Assembly (NCBI GenBank): GCA_021521415.1
Contig: JAIQDT010000231.1
Span: 248,001 to 312,000, forward strand
DNA: 64,000 nucleotides
Direction: 5' to 3'
Source: Bidens hawaiensis
Lineage: Eukaryota; Streptophyta; Magnoliopsida; Asterales; Asteraceae
The stretch's first letter is position 1, and every line of letters starts with the position of its first letter. Below the pieces are notes generated by a model that ran no database searches, was not told the origin of the DNA, and was given only the letters and a program-made list of their open reading frames with translations. Shown in pieces: positions 1 to 11,074 of this stretch. Made by a program: the position numbers and the translations under genes.

Positions 1-466
1 CAGTGACTATGATAGTTGCAACATGAGCAGGAAGTCAACATCAGGTGGTTGTTAGTTTTTAGGAAACAGACAAGTGTCTTGGCAGTGCAAGAAGCAAACT
101 ACATTGTCCATTTCAACGGCTGAAGCTGAATACATTGCTGCATCTGCTTGCTGCATACATGTTCTATGGATTCAAAACCAACTGCTGGATTATGGTCTGA
201 ATTTTCCTGACACTCGTATTTTTATTGACAATACTGCTTCTATATTCATTGTTAGGAATCCCGTTCATCATTCCAAAACAAAACATATTGAAATCAGACA
301 TCATTTCATTAGAGACTGTAATGAAAAAGGCTTAATAGAAATGACAAGAGTTGAAACAACTGACGATTTGGCTGACTTGTTCACCAAACCAATGGATAAA
401 ACCATATTTAACTTTCTATTAAAGGCCCTAAGAATGATAAATGTAGATGAAGTGCAACACCAGTAA
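1..466 (+). pseudogene. Ty1/copia pol, C-terminal RNase H fragment
   Basis: This is the last part of a copia polyprotein, the RNase H domain that degrades RNA in the RNA/DNA hybrid during reverse transcription. The diagnostic copia string STAEAEYIAAS lies near the start, followed by KTKHIEIRHHFIRD and the terminal DLFTKP motif; the frame ends in a stop after position 463. Upstream codons read in the same frame (RKSTSGGC) back to the window edge. They are broken by a TAG at 53-55 where the family normally has a sense codon, so the copy is dead. The rest of the element lies left of the window. The probable continuation of the same element is the env-like ORF at 23888. Family call is firm; lineage (Maximus/SIRE type) is inferred. 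Confidence 0.9.
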
Positions 467-562
467 GTTTTAGGCAAGAGGATTCATGCCTTGTAAGATT
501 TGTATCTTTAACCGAGACCCAGCCTGTCATCTTAAGGGGCTTCCAGGTCATTTCGAAAGGTG
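467..562 (+). other. Post-pol noncoding stub of the copia element
   Basis: About 95 bases follow the RNase H stop with no open frame. They end abruptly where the inverted LTR arm begins at 563. I see no PPT or LTR start here, so the copia element was interrupted before its 3' end. Confidence 0.5.
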
Positions 563-891
563 AAAATCAGTTTTTCACAGCCAACAAATCATACCGAGTC
601 TACAACATTCGAGTTGGTTGTTAATTCCCTCAAACCACGCGTTAAACACAACAATTCACAAACTAGTCAACCGAATACTAGTTTTCAAACTATCACTAAT
701 TGACCAATCAAACGAAAACCTTAGCTCACTATAAGGTTTTCGTTTGATTTGTCAATTAGTGATAGTTTGAAAACTAGTATTCGGTTGACTAGTTTGTGAA
801 TTGTTGTGTTTATCGCGTTGTTTGAGGGAATTAACAACCAATTCGAATGTTGTAGACTGGGTATGATTTGTTGGCTGTGAAAAACTGATTT
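563..891. repeat. Long near-perfect inverted repeat (hairpin) from LTR sequence
   Basis: The left arm 563-723 is the reverse complement of the right arm 732-891, with an 8-base loop at 724-731. I count about six mismatches over ~161 bases, roughly 96-97% identity. The right arm is collinear with the related solo LTR (about 20995-21165), so the left arm is the duplicated and inverted piece. Confidence 0.93.
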
Positions 892-1691
892 TTTTAAGTA
901 TTAGGGCTGAATTGGTTGTCGGTTACTCAAACGGGTCGGTACAACGCAAATTCGCGTTTATTGGTAGTTTGTGTGTCGTGCTTGCGAATTACCGACCCAT
1001 CCAACTCGTGTAGCGTCGTGTGGACTTGTTAGCTGTAATTTTATTAAATTTGGTCCACACAGGGCTGAGTTGGTTGCTAAGAGCATAAACAACTCATAAA
1101 CACGCATATTCGTCTTATCTAGCAACCTCCGGGGGTAGTTTGGTAATTCTTTATTCACGGGAATATCTAAGGGTTGTTTTGGTATATAAAAGGTCTCGGG
1201 GGTTGTTATAAGGTGAGGTCGAGGCTTTAGGTAACTTGAACCATGTTAGAATGCCTCGTAGGGTAAACGAGTCCATTCGGTATCGTTATTATTGATTGTG
1301 TGTATAATTCGACAGGCGTGTGAGTTGTGGGAATACGTAAGGGTTCTCTAGCTCGTGGTTATTTGTGCCTCGTGTCCGGTGAGTTCATGATGCCCTTTTT
1401 CACCTTATTATGTTTTGGGCTAGCATACACACCTTATTATGATTTTACCTGATTTTATTCGTTTAAACTGTTGGGTTGGTATTGCCTAAACTTGTTTGTG
1501 TTTGTACCTTTATGAAAACCTGTGTGAATTATATTATATGCCTCAGGGTGTTTTAGACTTGCTAATAGGCCTAATAGTAACTCCTTGGTTATCTATTATT
1601 TACGGAGTATACATAATGAAATTGCTTTGTTGGTTAATTGACTTGGATTTTTGTAAGTGTGTACTTGAATGTGTATGTGTTGGTAAACTGT

Positions 1692-2060
1692 GACCGGGTC
1701 AAATATATTACTTGGGGAAGATCCGGGGTGAGGAGGCCCGTGTTGCATGTTTATGTCCCGGCGGTTCAAATATATTACTTGGGTCCTTGACTTTGGATCT
1801 CGGGAGTTGGGGTGAGGAGGCCCGTCATTCTGCTAAACTGTGGTCGGGTCAAATATATTACTTGGGGAAGACCCGGGGTGAGGAGGCCCATATCACGTGT
1901 CTAGGTTTGTTAAACTGTGACCGAGTCAAATATATTACTTGGGGATGACCCGGGGTGAGGAGGCTCGCGTTGCGTGATTTTGGTTTTGTTAAACCGCGAC
2001 CGGGTCAAATATATTACTTGGGAAAGACCCGGGGTGAGGAGGCCCGTGTTGCGTGTTTGA
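1692..2060 (+). repeat. Tandem repeat inside LTR, five ~65-85 bp units
   Basis: Five imperfect units each contain the core TCAAATATATTACTTGGG followed by a GGGGTGAGGAGGC-type block. They start near 1692, 1757, 1841, 1918 and 1996. The homologous solo LTR has only a decayed single trace of this block near 22170, so the array expanded in this copy or lineage. Confidence 0.9.
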
Positions 2061-2646
2061 TCAAGAAAATTTATTTATTATTGAATTTACTTATGCTTTG
2101 ACCAAGGAAAGTTATATATCTATTTACTTATGATTTTCTCCTACATTCTATACCTATGGAATTAAATTGCTTAATGAATATTGCTTATTGAAAACATGAA
2201 CTCACTCAGCTCAAGCTGACTTTGTGTGTATGTTAGATTGACTTTCAGGTTAAGGATTGGAGATTATCGCTTGGACGTGCTAGAGACTACTCAGAGGGTT
2301 GAAGACATTTCTAGTCGGGGACTTCCAATAAGATAATTATTTTATTTTACAGTTTTGGAAATTCCAATACTTAATGTTTTCTACCAATTATGGATTGGTA
2401 CATTTTCCGGTTTGGGAACTGTGGTACTCGTTATTCCGCTGTCTATTTAACTCTAAAACGGTTTTAATAAACTAAACTTGTTTTTGACTCTAATGTTTGT
2501 GACTGAATTCGTGACGCTTATGAATTTCAGCTGTTTATTTACTCTAAAATTGTTTTAAATAAAACGAAATGCATTGGTTTTAAATTATTGTGAAATTTTG
2601 AATGTGATTACGAACTGTAGGATTCCCGGGTTTTCGGGGTCTTACA

Positions 2647-3232
2647 TGAAGTCTGATTGATGATATGCGTTTAAGTGCTTAAATGAATATTCAAACTGTT
2701 GAGTGTTTAATTTGTGCTGAATGTGTGACTCTATTGTGTGCTTGAGTGACAATCTAATAGACTGCTTGTTTACTGAATGTGATTTGATGATATGATTGCT
2801 TGTTTGATCATCAAACTGTTTTAGAACTGTTTTAATGCTGCTGATGTCTGTTTTGAGATTAAGTTTGAATCGATTGTTTTGAAAGGAGTATTTTTGAAAT
2901 TATGTGCTTAGGTGACAATCATTCATTGATAATGAATGAATTTGTGTGCATGTCTCAATGTGACTTAAACGGTTTGTGAGTCAAAATGAATTTCTTTCAA
3001 AAGAAATGTTTGTTTAAAAGCTTATAGCAAATGAAATATCAAGAGTTATGTTTTCAAACAAAGTAAAGATTTTTGACAAAGCAAAATATTTTTTGTGATC
3101 TCAAATAGAGAGATGATAAGATTATTCAGTTTAAAGCTTTATAGAAGCTTAAAGGTTTTAAATGGAAATAGAATCCACCCTAGTGGGAAATGATAGATAA
3201 TTGGTTAACTCAATAAGCACATGAATCATAGG
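2647..3232 (+). other. AT-rich noncoding interval, probably copia post-pol region
   Basis: About 590 bases lie between the truncated LTR and the MITE. No long ORF, RNA gene or repeat terminus is visible. The 8-bp near-duplicate at 3225-3232 and 18692-18699 shows that this sequence was contiguous with 18700 onward before the MITE inserted. Confidence 0.5.
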
Positions 3233-3418
3233 CAATCTTTTGAAACCCGGACCGGACTGGCCGGTCCGATCGGGACCCGGAAATGATACCGGTCCGGTTC
3301 ACCTCAGCCTGTTTTGTAACAGCCGGCCGGGTTTGACGGTCTGCGATCCAACCGGAAACAGTGAACTGCCGGTTGAACCGGTAAAACCTGTTTTTATTTA
3401 AATCAAAAATTCACCACC

Positions 3419-3470
3419 AGCTGGGAGTCGAACCCAGGCACTAACCGAGATGAGTATTCTAGGGGGATTA
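3419..3470 (-). other. tRNA-like Pol III cassette (B box side) inside the MITE
   Basis: On the - strand GGTTCGACTCC matches the Pol III B-box consensus GGTTCGANNCC exactly (about 3427-3437). It sits within a T-arm-like context whose flanking bases (TGGG / CCCA) can pair. An A-box-like TGGCTTGTGGG lies on the other side of the Athila insertion (about 18401-18411), roughly 35 bases upstream in the pre-insertion order. A tRNA-derived segment is therefore likely but is now split by about 15 kb. Confidence 0.45.
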
Positions 3471-4753
3471 TGATGTGCTAAAAGTAGTTTAATATTTATT
3501 AACTAAATTAACTAAAAATAAACACTAAGTGATACTCTAGACTCTCTAAAACTCGACTAAACTACTAACCGGCAAGTGAACCAGTCGACTATAGTAAAGC
3601 TAAGTAAGTCCGGATATCGAACCCACGGGACTCTCTAAATTACGTTTATTAGCTAATTAGACTCAACTATAGACACGACTTATTAATTTATATTTATTTG
3701 AGAGGGGGGGGGGTGTTATTCAAAATACTAATTTAATACTTTTATTAAAAACTATTTAAGAAAACAAAAGCAAAAGTTTGTTTATTAAATAATATGATAT
3801 GAGAAAACTACCTAGGCTAGAATCCCCTAAATTTCAGTTATGACTTAACCGGGAAAGTATTTAGTTATTAACTGGGATCGGAAAATAGACACTTAAAAGT
3901 AAGCCCGAATAGGACCCCTGACCCTTTTTTCAAGAAGACACCTATGGGTTTCTAATAAATTTTAACACGCACCAGTATTAAAAATCAAGTTCCCTTACGG
4001 TCACCTAATTAATTATGATCCACTTCCTATATACGAAATCCTACCTTACAGCGTGGAAATCAAAGACAATTTAATATATTTAATTGATTTAATAGACAAT
4101 AATAAATAATCAACCCTAGACGGACTCCTTACGAAGAACTAAATCTAGCAAGATTAAATAATAAAGATCTATCAATAACCTAGTACTTTACAGATTTTAG
4201 GTTAGCAGCACACTTAGGTTTATTTGACAATATTATTCCTGTGATCTTATCGCGAAATCAAATCATAAAATAATCAAGAACACAAAGTAATTGACCTAAT
4301 AGCATCTATCATATGACAAACAATAATCAAAGAAACTATGGAATAAAACTCATCAAACAATCCTAAGTATCCATATGCATCAATTTAATATAATTAAAAC
4401 TTTTACTAAATCATAAAAACCATAACGTAAAATAAATCCCAAGTCAAATCAAAACATCAAAGTAGGTTCATCATTAGCCTAGGTGGTCTAAGGGTTTAGC
4501 CAACAATCATATTCAAGAACAAAAGAAAGTAAATAAGTTTAAACAATAAATTCATGACAAAAATAATAGATTCAAACCAAATTATAAGTATGTTTAGATG
4601 AGTAGGTATTGAACCCGGATACTATCTGGTTGAACCGATATACCCTTCTCTCCTTGGCTGCCTTCTGTTCCAACCCTTCAATCAATTATCTACTTCCTGC
4701 CTTCTTTCCTGAATCCCCCACTTTCGTTCTCTCAATCCAAAGTAAGAAAAATT

Positions 4754-4756
<3 letters not shown>

Positions 4757-4795
<39 letters not shown>
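4757..4795. repeat. (TA)n microsatellite
   Basis: About 19-20 TA units. The homologous position in the other LTR (about 16250-16261) has only a handful of units, so the tract expanded after the element inserted, or contracted in the partner. Confidence 0.95.
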
Positions 4796-4798
<3 letters not shown>

Positions 4799-4929
4799 CG
4801 TGACCTGCTTTCCACCGCCTCAACTAAATTCTTTTTTTTTCTTTTCTTTTTGCTTTCGCCATACTCTAGCCCACGCAATAATACTCGTTTTCAAGACCAA
4901 ATAATTTCTTAGATCCCTCACATGCAATT

Positions 4930-6835
4930 TGTAACATTTCGGGTTTTTTCGTAACCACATTCGTTTAAGTTTAACCCGACATGAAATATTTTTAGATATT
5001 TAATATTAATCAAAATCCAATATTTTCAAGTAAATAAGTTTCCTAATGTTTACTTTAGGCCCTTGTACTTCAATCAATGTTTAAAACCAAATTATACCAA
5101 AACTAGTTCAAGTAATGTTCAATTAACAAAGTATAGGGACTAAACTTTTAAAAAATGAAACTTTTCTTCCTCATCCCCGGAGCGCCACACGGGCAGACCC
5201 CTCACCCCCGTCGCGTGCCGCCTTGAACTCCCTGCACAGATCGTTTATGCTCTAGTTCGTTTTCTAGCTCATTTAAGGTATTAAATCGTTTATTTTAGGC
5301 ATATTAGAGAGAATTAAGGGCCAAGAAACAATCCTATAACTGAAACATAAGTATAATCTCGTTTCTTATCATCCAAGATCAAATCTTTTGATTATATTTA
5401 GTAATTTATTTATAAAAGTATGATTCACTTACCTAAACAGGCCAAAAGCCCATAATTAGTTCGTTTTATGTTTTCCTATATAAACAAGACATAACCATCT
5501 GCTGTAAACTTTAATCTAACCCTAAAGAACATCCCATAGCCATCACCTACCTCTGTTCATCCTCCAACCCTTCAGTTTTTGCATCTTCGTTAAAGATTCA
5601 AGACTTGTTCGTTGACTTTGCTTGCTTTAGGATCTTTGACTTCCGTTTCTCGTCAATCCTTTCACTTTCCAGGTAAGTTGTAAACTGTAGAATCGTTCAT
5701 ACACATTTCCTAGTCAATAGCCTTCAATCAATTTCGGTGATTGAAGGGTGTTGACTGGTCAATTGCTTCAAAACCCGATTAAGGGTAAAACAGTCAACAA
5801 GTTTGACTTATCGTTTTCTCATACTTCTGGACGGATTCAACGTTCGGTCCAGAAGACTTTTATTTTCGTAACGTAATTTTAAGGCTACAGCCCAAAACCT
5901 GACTTCCGAATCACAGTTTGGATTCTGGTCAGTACCAGCTCGCTTAAACATTAAAATCAACATAACTAGAGTTCTACCCCTCAGTTTGGATTGATTCCAG
6001 CGGCATTAAGTTCGTTTTTATTTATAGTTTCATATCCCAAAGTTTCAAATTCTGATCATTAATCTCGTTGGATGCGTATTGGACGACTCGCTTAAATCAT
6101 TAGTTCGTTTATCAAATTTATTAATCACTTGCCTTCCGTCTAAGGTGAGTTTTACCATTCCCCTATTTTACTCGATTTCATAAAAGTTTTGGGAACATAT
6201 GCGTATATAATACTACATATACATATCTATATATATACATATCAAAATAGCAAACGTGTAATTGTGTGTGATTAATCAAATCTACTTGTTATGTGCTTAT
6301 GTGTTATTGTATTGATTCGCTTGACATATCCCCTTGGAGAGGGTTCTTATTCTCATTGACCATCGCCCGATTCGCTTGGCAACGGTCTTATTCTCATTAT
6401 TTGCTTATAATTGATTTACCGGCACCCGATTCGCTTGGCAATGGTTTAATCGACAACTTACTTGCTTATGGTTTGATTTCATTACCGCACTATTACGTTT
6501 TGCTTATTTATCATATTAACATTATTTTGGTATCAAAACTTGGTGGTAAACTCACTCAACATGTTTGTTGACAAAACTCCATTTTCTACTCATATGCATG
6601 TTGCTTGTATTGAAGATTGAAGTTGGAAATGTAGACAAGACTTTAGGATATAATCAAGATAATCGTAATATGAACTCATATTTGTGTATTTAAATTGTTT
6701 TGTATATTTGGATAATGTGTGTAATATTTGTAAATAATTAATTAGATATTGTCACATTTTATATATGATAGTATCTTCGAGCTATGAGCAATCGGAACAC
6801 GCCCCGGCATTTCCGCTTTAGGTTGGGGTGTGACA
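4930..6835 (+). mobile_element. Solo gypsy LTR nested in the Athila 3' LTR
   Basis: It starts TGTAACATTTCGGG and ends GGGGTGTGACA, flanked by the perfect TSD CAATT (4925-4929 and 6836-6840). The surrounding Athila LTR resumes without loss relative to the other LTR copy. Length is 1906 bp with no coding domain. Orientation is inferred from TG...CA polarity and a TATA box on the + strand. Confidence 0.93.
5474..5482 (+). promoter_or_regulatory. TATA box of the solo LTR
   Basis: CCTATATAAACAAG occurs in the first third of the LTR, with a CT-rich leader downstream, as in the U3/R junction of plant gypsy LTRs. Confidence 0.5.
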
Positions 6836-7267
6836 CAATTACTACTGTTCTATTTATTTTTGTTTGCCAAGTCTTCCTTTAACTCCATATCAATTTAATA
6901 ATTAGAAGATCAGAAGAACATGAGTGGAGGAAATTTAGTTATTGTAAACATGGATATTGAATTGATTTAAAGCCCCCATTTAAATATTATGTTTCAACTT
7001 ATATTGCCAATTATTTCAGAAAACATCACTTATCATAAAATGAATTTTATAGAAATAGCTTTAAAGAAAGTTTTATAACATGTTTTGAGGTTCACTCGTC
7101 TGTCTCAATTTAATAAAAAATATTTTATTTGAGCTCGTTATCTTTTCAAATTCTTAAAACCCACACATGAACCAACGAAGAATAATATTCATTAAGAATC
7201 TAGCCCAAAAGTATTTAAAAATGTAGGAAATATTTATATAATGATATATATAATTTAGACCACATTA

Positions 7268-7284
7268 AATATCCCCACACTTAA
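7268..7284 (-). promoter_or_regulatory. Athila polypurine tract (plus-strand primer site)
   Basis: On the - strand the purine-rich TAAGTGTGGGGATATT directly abuts the inner edge of the 3' LTR, the expected place for the primer of second-strand synthesis. Confidence 0.85.
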
Positions 7285-7467
7285 ACCTTTTTCGTCTCTG
7301 AAAAAGTCTAACTGCAATGGGATCAGAATCGGAGAAATATGATCTTAAAAACATATAGATTATCTTAAAATTTAGAACAACGCAAAAACTACGATCACCG
7401 ATATTGTTGTCCACTTAAACCCATGCCTTTGCCTTTATCGGGACATGTAATATCCAACTATTATTAC

Positions 7468-7506
<39 letters not shown>

Positions 7507-9289
7507 GTGTATTTAATCTAGTGGAACCCACAGTCAAGATCCGTTTTATTTTAGATTATACCGGATCTAACCACCCCAACTTGACTTAAACCTTATAAAT
7601 AGCAGATTAAAAATTTGTTGCACATTTTCTTATTAATAGCTAAGACGATCAAGGATATTGTTTATCCACCTATGTTTAAGCATCAATGTCTACCAAGCAG
7701 CCATTAGATACGATTAAGGTTCAATTATTCAACTAACTAGCTAGTGATCCCCACTACATAACATACCTCCGTTATCAAGCAATACCTCGGATCCATTACC
7801 ACCCGTGATTTTACAAGTTTCCATCTGGCGGCTTACATACGTCGTGTCTCTAGTTGATCCTGTTCTTAATGGTATGGGACGCAAGTAAGAGGACGACGTA
7901 TGAGTAACAACGGGATGATCATTGGATCATCAAGATTTTACTTCACTGTAATTGATGTAAGTGAGTGTAATGATTGTAGTAAACTGCGGCTTTATGCTTA
8001 AAAGCTTTTATTTATTTAAATATCCGAAGATACGTAGATGAACAACCGTAAAACGACCCGTGGTCTTTGAACCCGAGGCATCCCATCAATACAGGATTTA
8101 AGGCTATAAAACCATACGCCTATGAAGTGTTAACCACTAAAACTAGAAGTGCAAGTTTTAAGTTTATATCACCGGCTACACGGCATTCTCTAACGTTAAA
8201 CCTACCAAAGCATCGTATGATAGCGTATTTAGATTTCTTTAAAAATTCATAATTTTATACAATCAAACTAAAAATGAGGCTTAAGTATGGTCCGACCTTT
8301 CATCTCGTATTTTATACAGACTTAACATGTTTCCCACTAAAAATCATATTTTATCGTTTAAAACCAACTATCAAACCGCCCTTCATTCTCAAGGCTGAGC
8401 CTACCGAGACATCCCAAGTTAAGTGCGTGTTCTTTAATTATATCTTATTATTAGTAGTTTGAAAAACCGATTCCCGATAAGTATCCTCATCTCCCACTTA
8501 TACGCAAAAAGAAACAAATTCAAAAGACATTTTTCAAAACTTTTTCAATTTAATTTATTTATTTATTTTATTTTTTTTACTTTTTTTAATATAATTAAAA
8601 ACTTAAACGAAAAAACTAAAATGAAAAAGCATATGTACTCCCATCCCCACACTTAAAATTTGCATTGTCCTCAATGTAGGGACGGAAACACGACTAAAAA
8701 ATTTAAAACAAAACAAAACCTAAAAAAAAATACAAAAAAAAATAAATACAAAAGAAAGCTAAAAATTAAAAACTAAAAATATAAAAACAAAGTAAAAAAG
8801 GAAAAGACTTAGCTGGTAGTATGCGCATGAAATATGACGCTAAAGTCTTCTTCCATAAATGCCCTCCATCTCCGAACGTGCTCAACAACCAGTATCTCCT
8901 TTTCTCGTACACGAACGGAAGCGGCAACAATACAAACAATATCTAAACATATATCTTATCAACTTGATAGATTTAATCATTCAAAGTACTAACCAGACCA
9001 ACAACCCAACCAATATATAAAATGAACAACAACAACAACATATAGATAAATAAAAAGTATACGGCTCCTTCTGCTCCATCTCCACACTTGAATGTTGAAT
9101 TATGCTTCAAGGGGATCTTTAATCTCATACTCTCTTCCTTCAAGGCTTTCAAAACTTAAAAACAAATAAAAACTACAAAAAAACTACGTTAGTGACTCAA
9201 GAAAAAATAAAAATAAAATAGAAATAAAAATAGGAAAGAATGTACAAACTCTACACTTGAGTTTTCACTCAAGATCCACGTGTGATAAT
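7285..9289 (-). other. Athila 3' internal region, noncoding, with conserved blocks
   Basis: About 2 kb between the end of pol and the PPT, where Athila elements may carry an env-like ORF. No long frame survives here. It contains a second PPT-like motif (8644-8655) and a weaker one (9080-9090). It also contains short blocks that recur in the second Athila element, such as 7572-7593 and 8382-8411, matching about 58748-58770 and 59117-59155. The conservation is described in the findings. Confidence 0.6.
7458..7507. repeat. (ATT)n microsatellite
   Basis: A run of about 14-16 TTA/ATT units within the Athila 3' region. Confidence 0.95.
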
Positions 9290-11074
9290 TCAGTGCGATG
9301 GATCGAGAGGAGTTTCCTCCATCTCGATTGATTCCTCCGATCCTCCAAGATAGTGCTTTAAGCGATGACCGTTCACCTTCCAATATGCTCCATTATCCGG
9401 ATTCTCCAACTCCACCACTCCACACGGGAAAACTTCTTTCACCAAGTACGGCCCCGTCCACTTTGATCTCAACTTTCCTGCAAACAACTTCAAACGAGAG
9501 TTAAATAATAATACCTTATCACCTTTCTTGAACTTCTTGCCGCCTTTCAACCTTCGATCATGTAGGGACTTCGTCTTTTCTTTGATGTTTAACGATCGAG
9601 AATACGCCACATCCCGAAGTCCTTCCAACTCATGAATCTGAAAGTAGCTTTTCCTCGCGGCCTCGGTAAGATCGACATTCACCATCTTCAATGCCCAATA
9701 AGCACGATGCTCCAACTCAACCGGAAGATGAAAAGACTTACCTTAAACAAGCATAAATGGTGTAGTACCAAACAGAGTCATGTATGCGGTTCGGAATGCC
9801 CACAACGCATCATCTAACTTCTCCGACCAATCTTTCCGACTAACCCCAACCGTTTTCTCCAAAATCCTCTTCACCCATTGATTTTCATTCTCGACTTGAC
9901 CATACATTTGGGGGTGATAGGCAGTAGAGGTACGATGAATAACCCTATAATGAGCTAACGCTTTCTCCGTGACGGTATTACAAAAATGGGCTCCCCGATC
10001 ACTAATAATAGCTCTCGGAGTACCAAAACGAGTAAACAACTTCTTAAGAAACTTCACAACTACTCGTGCATCATTCGTAGCCAATGCTTGGGCTTCCACC
10101 CACTTTGACACATAATCGATAGCTACCAAAATATACTTATTACCGTTCGATGTAGGAAGCGGTCCCATGAAGTCAATGCCCCACACATCAAAGATTTCAA
10201 GAATGTGAATGGGGTTTTGAGGCATCTCATTCTTAGAGGAAATATTGCCTATTCTTTGGCATGCATCACAAAGCTTCACAAACTCTTCAGCATCTTTAAC
10301 AACTGTCGGCCAATAAAAACCACTATCAAACACCTTTTGTGCGGTAGCATGCGCACCATGATGACCTCCAGTCAACCCTTCATGAACTTGCCTGAGAATA
10401 TCCCAACCTTCCTCCATCACACATCTCCTCAGAATCCGATCACCACCAATTTTAAATAAAAACGGGTCATCCCACACATACCTATGCACATCCCGAAAGA
10501 ACTTCCTCTTTTGTTTCGTAGTCATACCCTCCAAAACAAAACCATTAGCCAAATAATTAGCAAAATCAGTGAACCATGGCACACCTTGCATCTCAGCCGC
10601 AACAAAATTGATTGACTCATGAGGGAATGTGTCTCCAATCTCCTCCTCACACAACTCTTCTCTCTTTGGATCTTCTAGGCGGGACAGATGATCGGCTGCT
10701 ACATTTTCCGCACCCCTCGTATCTTTAATCTCGATGTCAAACTCGAAAAGTAGAAGAATCCACCGTATAAGACGAGGCTTCGCGTCTTTCTTCTGAAAGA
10801 GGAAATGCAAGGCCGCATGATCGGTAAAAACGGTGGTCTTCGAAAGTACGAGATACGAGCGGCACTTATCAAATGCAAACACAACAGCTAAAAGTTCCTT
10901 CTCGGTGGTGGTGTAGTTCTCTTGAGCATCGTTCAACGTCTTGCTAGCATAATAGATGGGGTGAAAATGTTTTATCTCTCTTTTGCCCCAAAACCGCTCC
11001 AACCGCATAGTCGCTAGCATCACACATGAGCTCAAACGGCAAGCTCCAATCGGGAGAAAAAAGAATGGGAGCAC
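9290..11074 (-). pseudogene. Athila pol: RNase H and integrase
   Basis: Reads right to left. It begins with RNase H features ([11 protein letters not shown], then [13 protein letters not shown] and TDHAALHFL), then AADHLSRLE. The integrase zinc finger follows (histidines around GGHHGAHATAQ, then CDACQ), then the catalytic core with FMGPLP, AIDYVSKWVEA and ISDRGAHF. The second ORF (9715-9290) holds the C-terminal GKLRSKWTGPY block that binds DNA. A stop at about 9743-9745 separates the two pieces in the same frame, and a frameshift near 10990 separates RNase H from RT. The role is cDNA synthesis and insertion. The copy is inactive. Confidence 0.9.

Larger units (their letters stand above)
563..2646 (+). 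mobile_element. 5'-truncated gypsy-type LTR with inverted-duplicated front
   Basis: Bases 732-2646 align by eye with the right-hand ~1.9 kb of the solo LTR at 19810-22959. They share the block with the Asn-codon-like 'caactcactcagctcaag' region near 2205 and the same terminal string GGGGTCTTACA (ends 2646). The normal 5' start (TGTAACGCC) is missing. In its place lies an inverted copy of the LTR's own internal segment (563-723). No matching TSD is visible on the two sides, which fits a rearranged rather than simply inserted LTR. Confidence 0.8.
3471..7267 (-). repeat. Athila 3' LTR, interrupted by a solo LTR
   Basis: Collinear with 14970-18396. It is about 1.89 kb without the insertion at 4930-6840. 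Divergence from the 5' LTR is a few percent in the stretches I compared (for example around 3530-3640). The inner terminus is TA instead of TG on the - strand (CACATTA at 7261-7267), a point mutation. Confidence 0.93.

Noticed and set aside
1712..1948. ORF of 78 codons with repeated WGEEA-like units
   Set aside because: It is the translation of the LTR tandem repeat, and its frame is not kept between units.
3424..3440. A functional tRNA gene
   Set aside because: The A-box half is 15 kb away after the insertion, and the acceptor stem cannot be formed. At most a tRNA-derived relic.
4609..4803. ORF with poly-Tyr/Ile tail
   Set aside because: The tail is the (TA)n microsatellite, and the homologous LTR encodes a different tail. 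Noncoding LTR.
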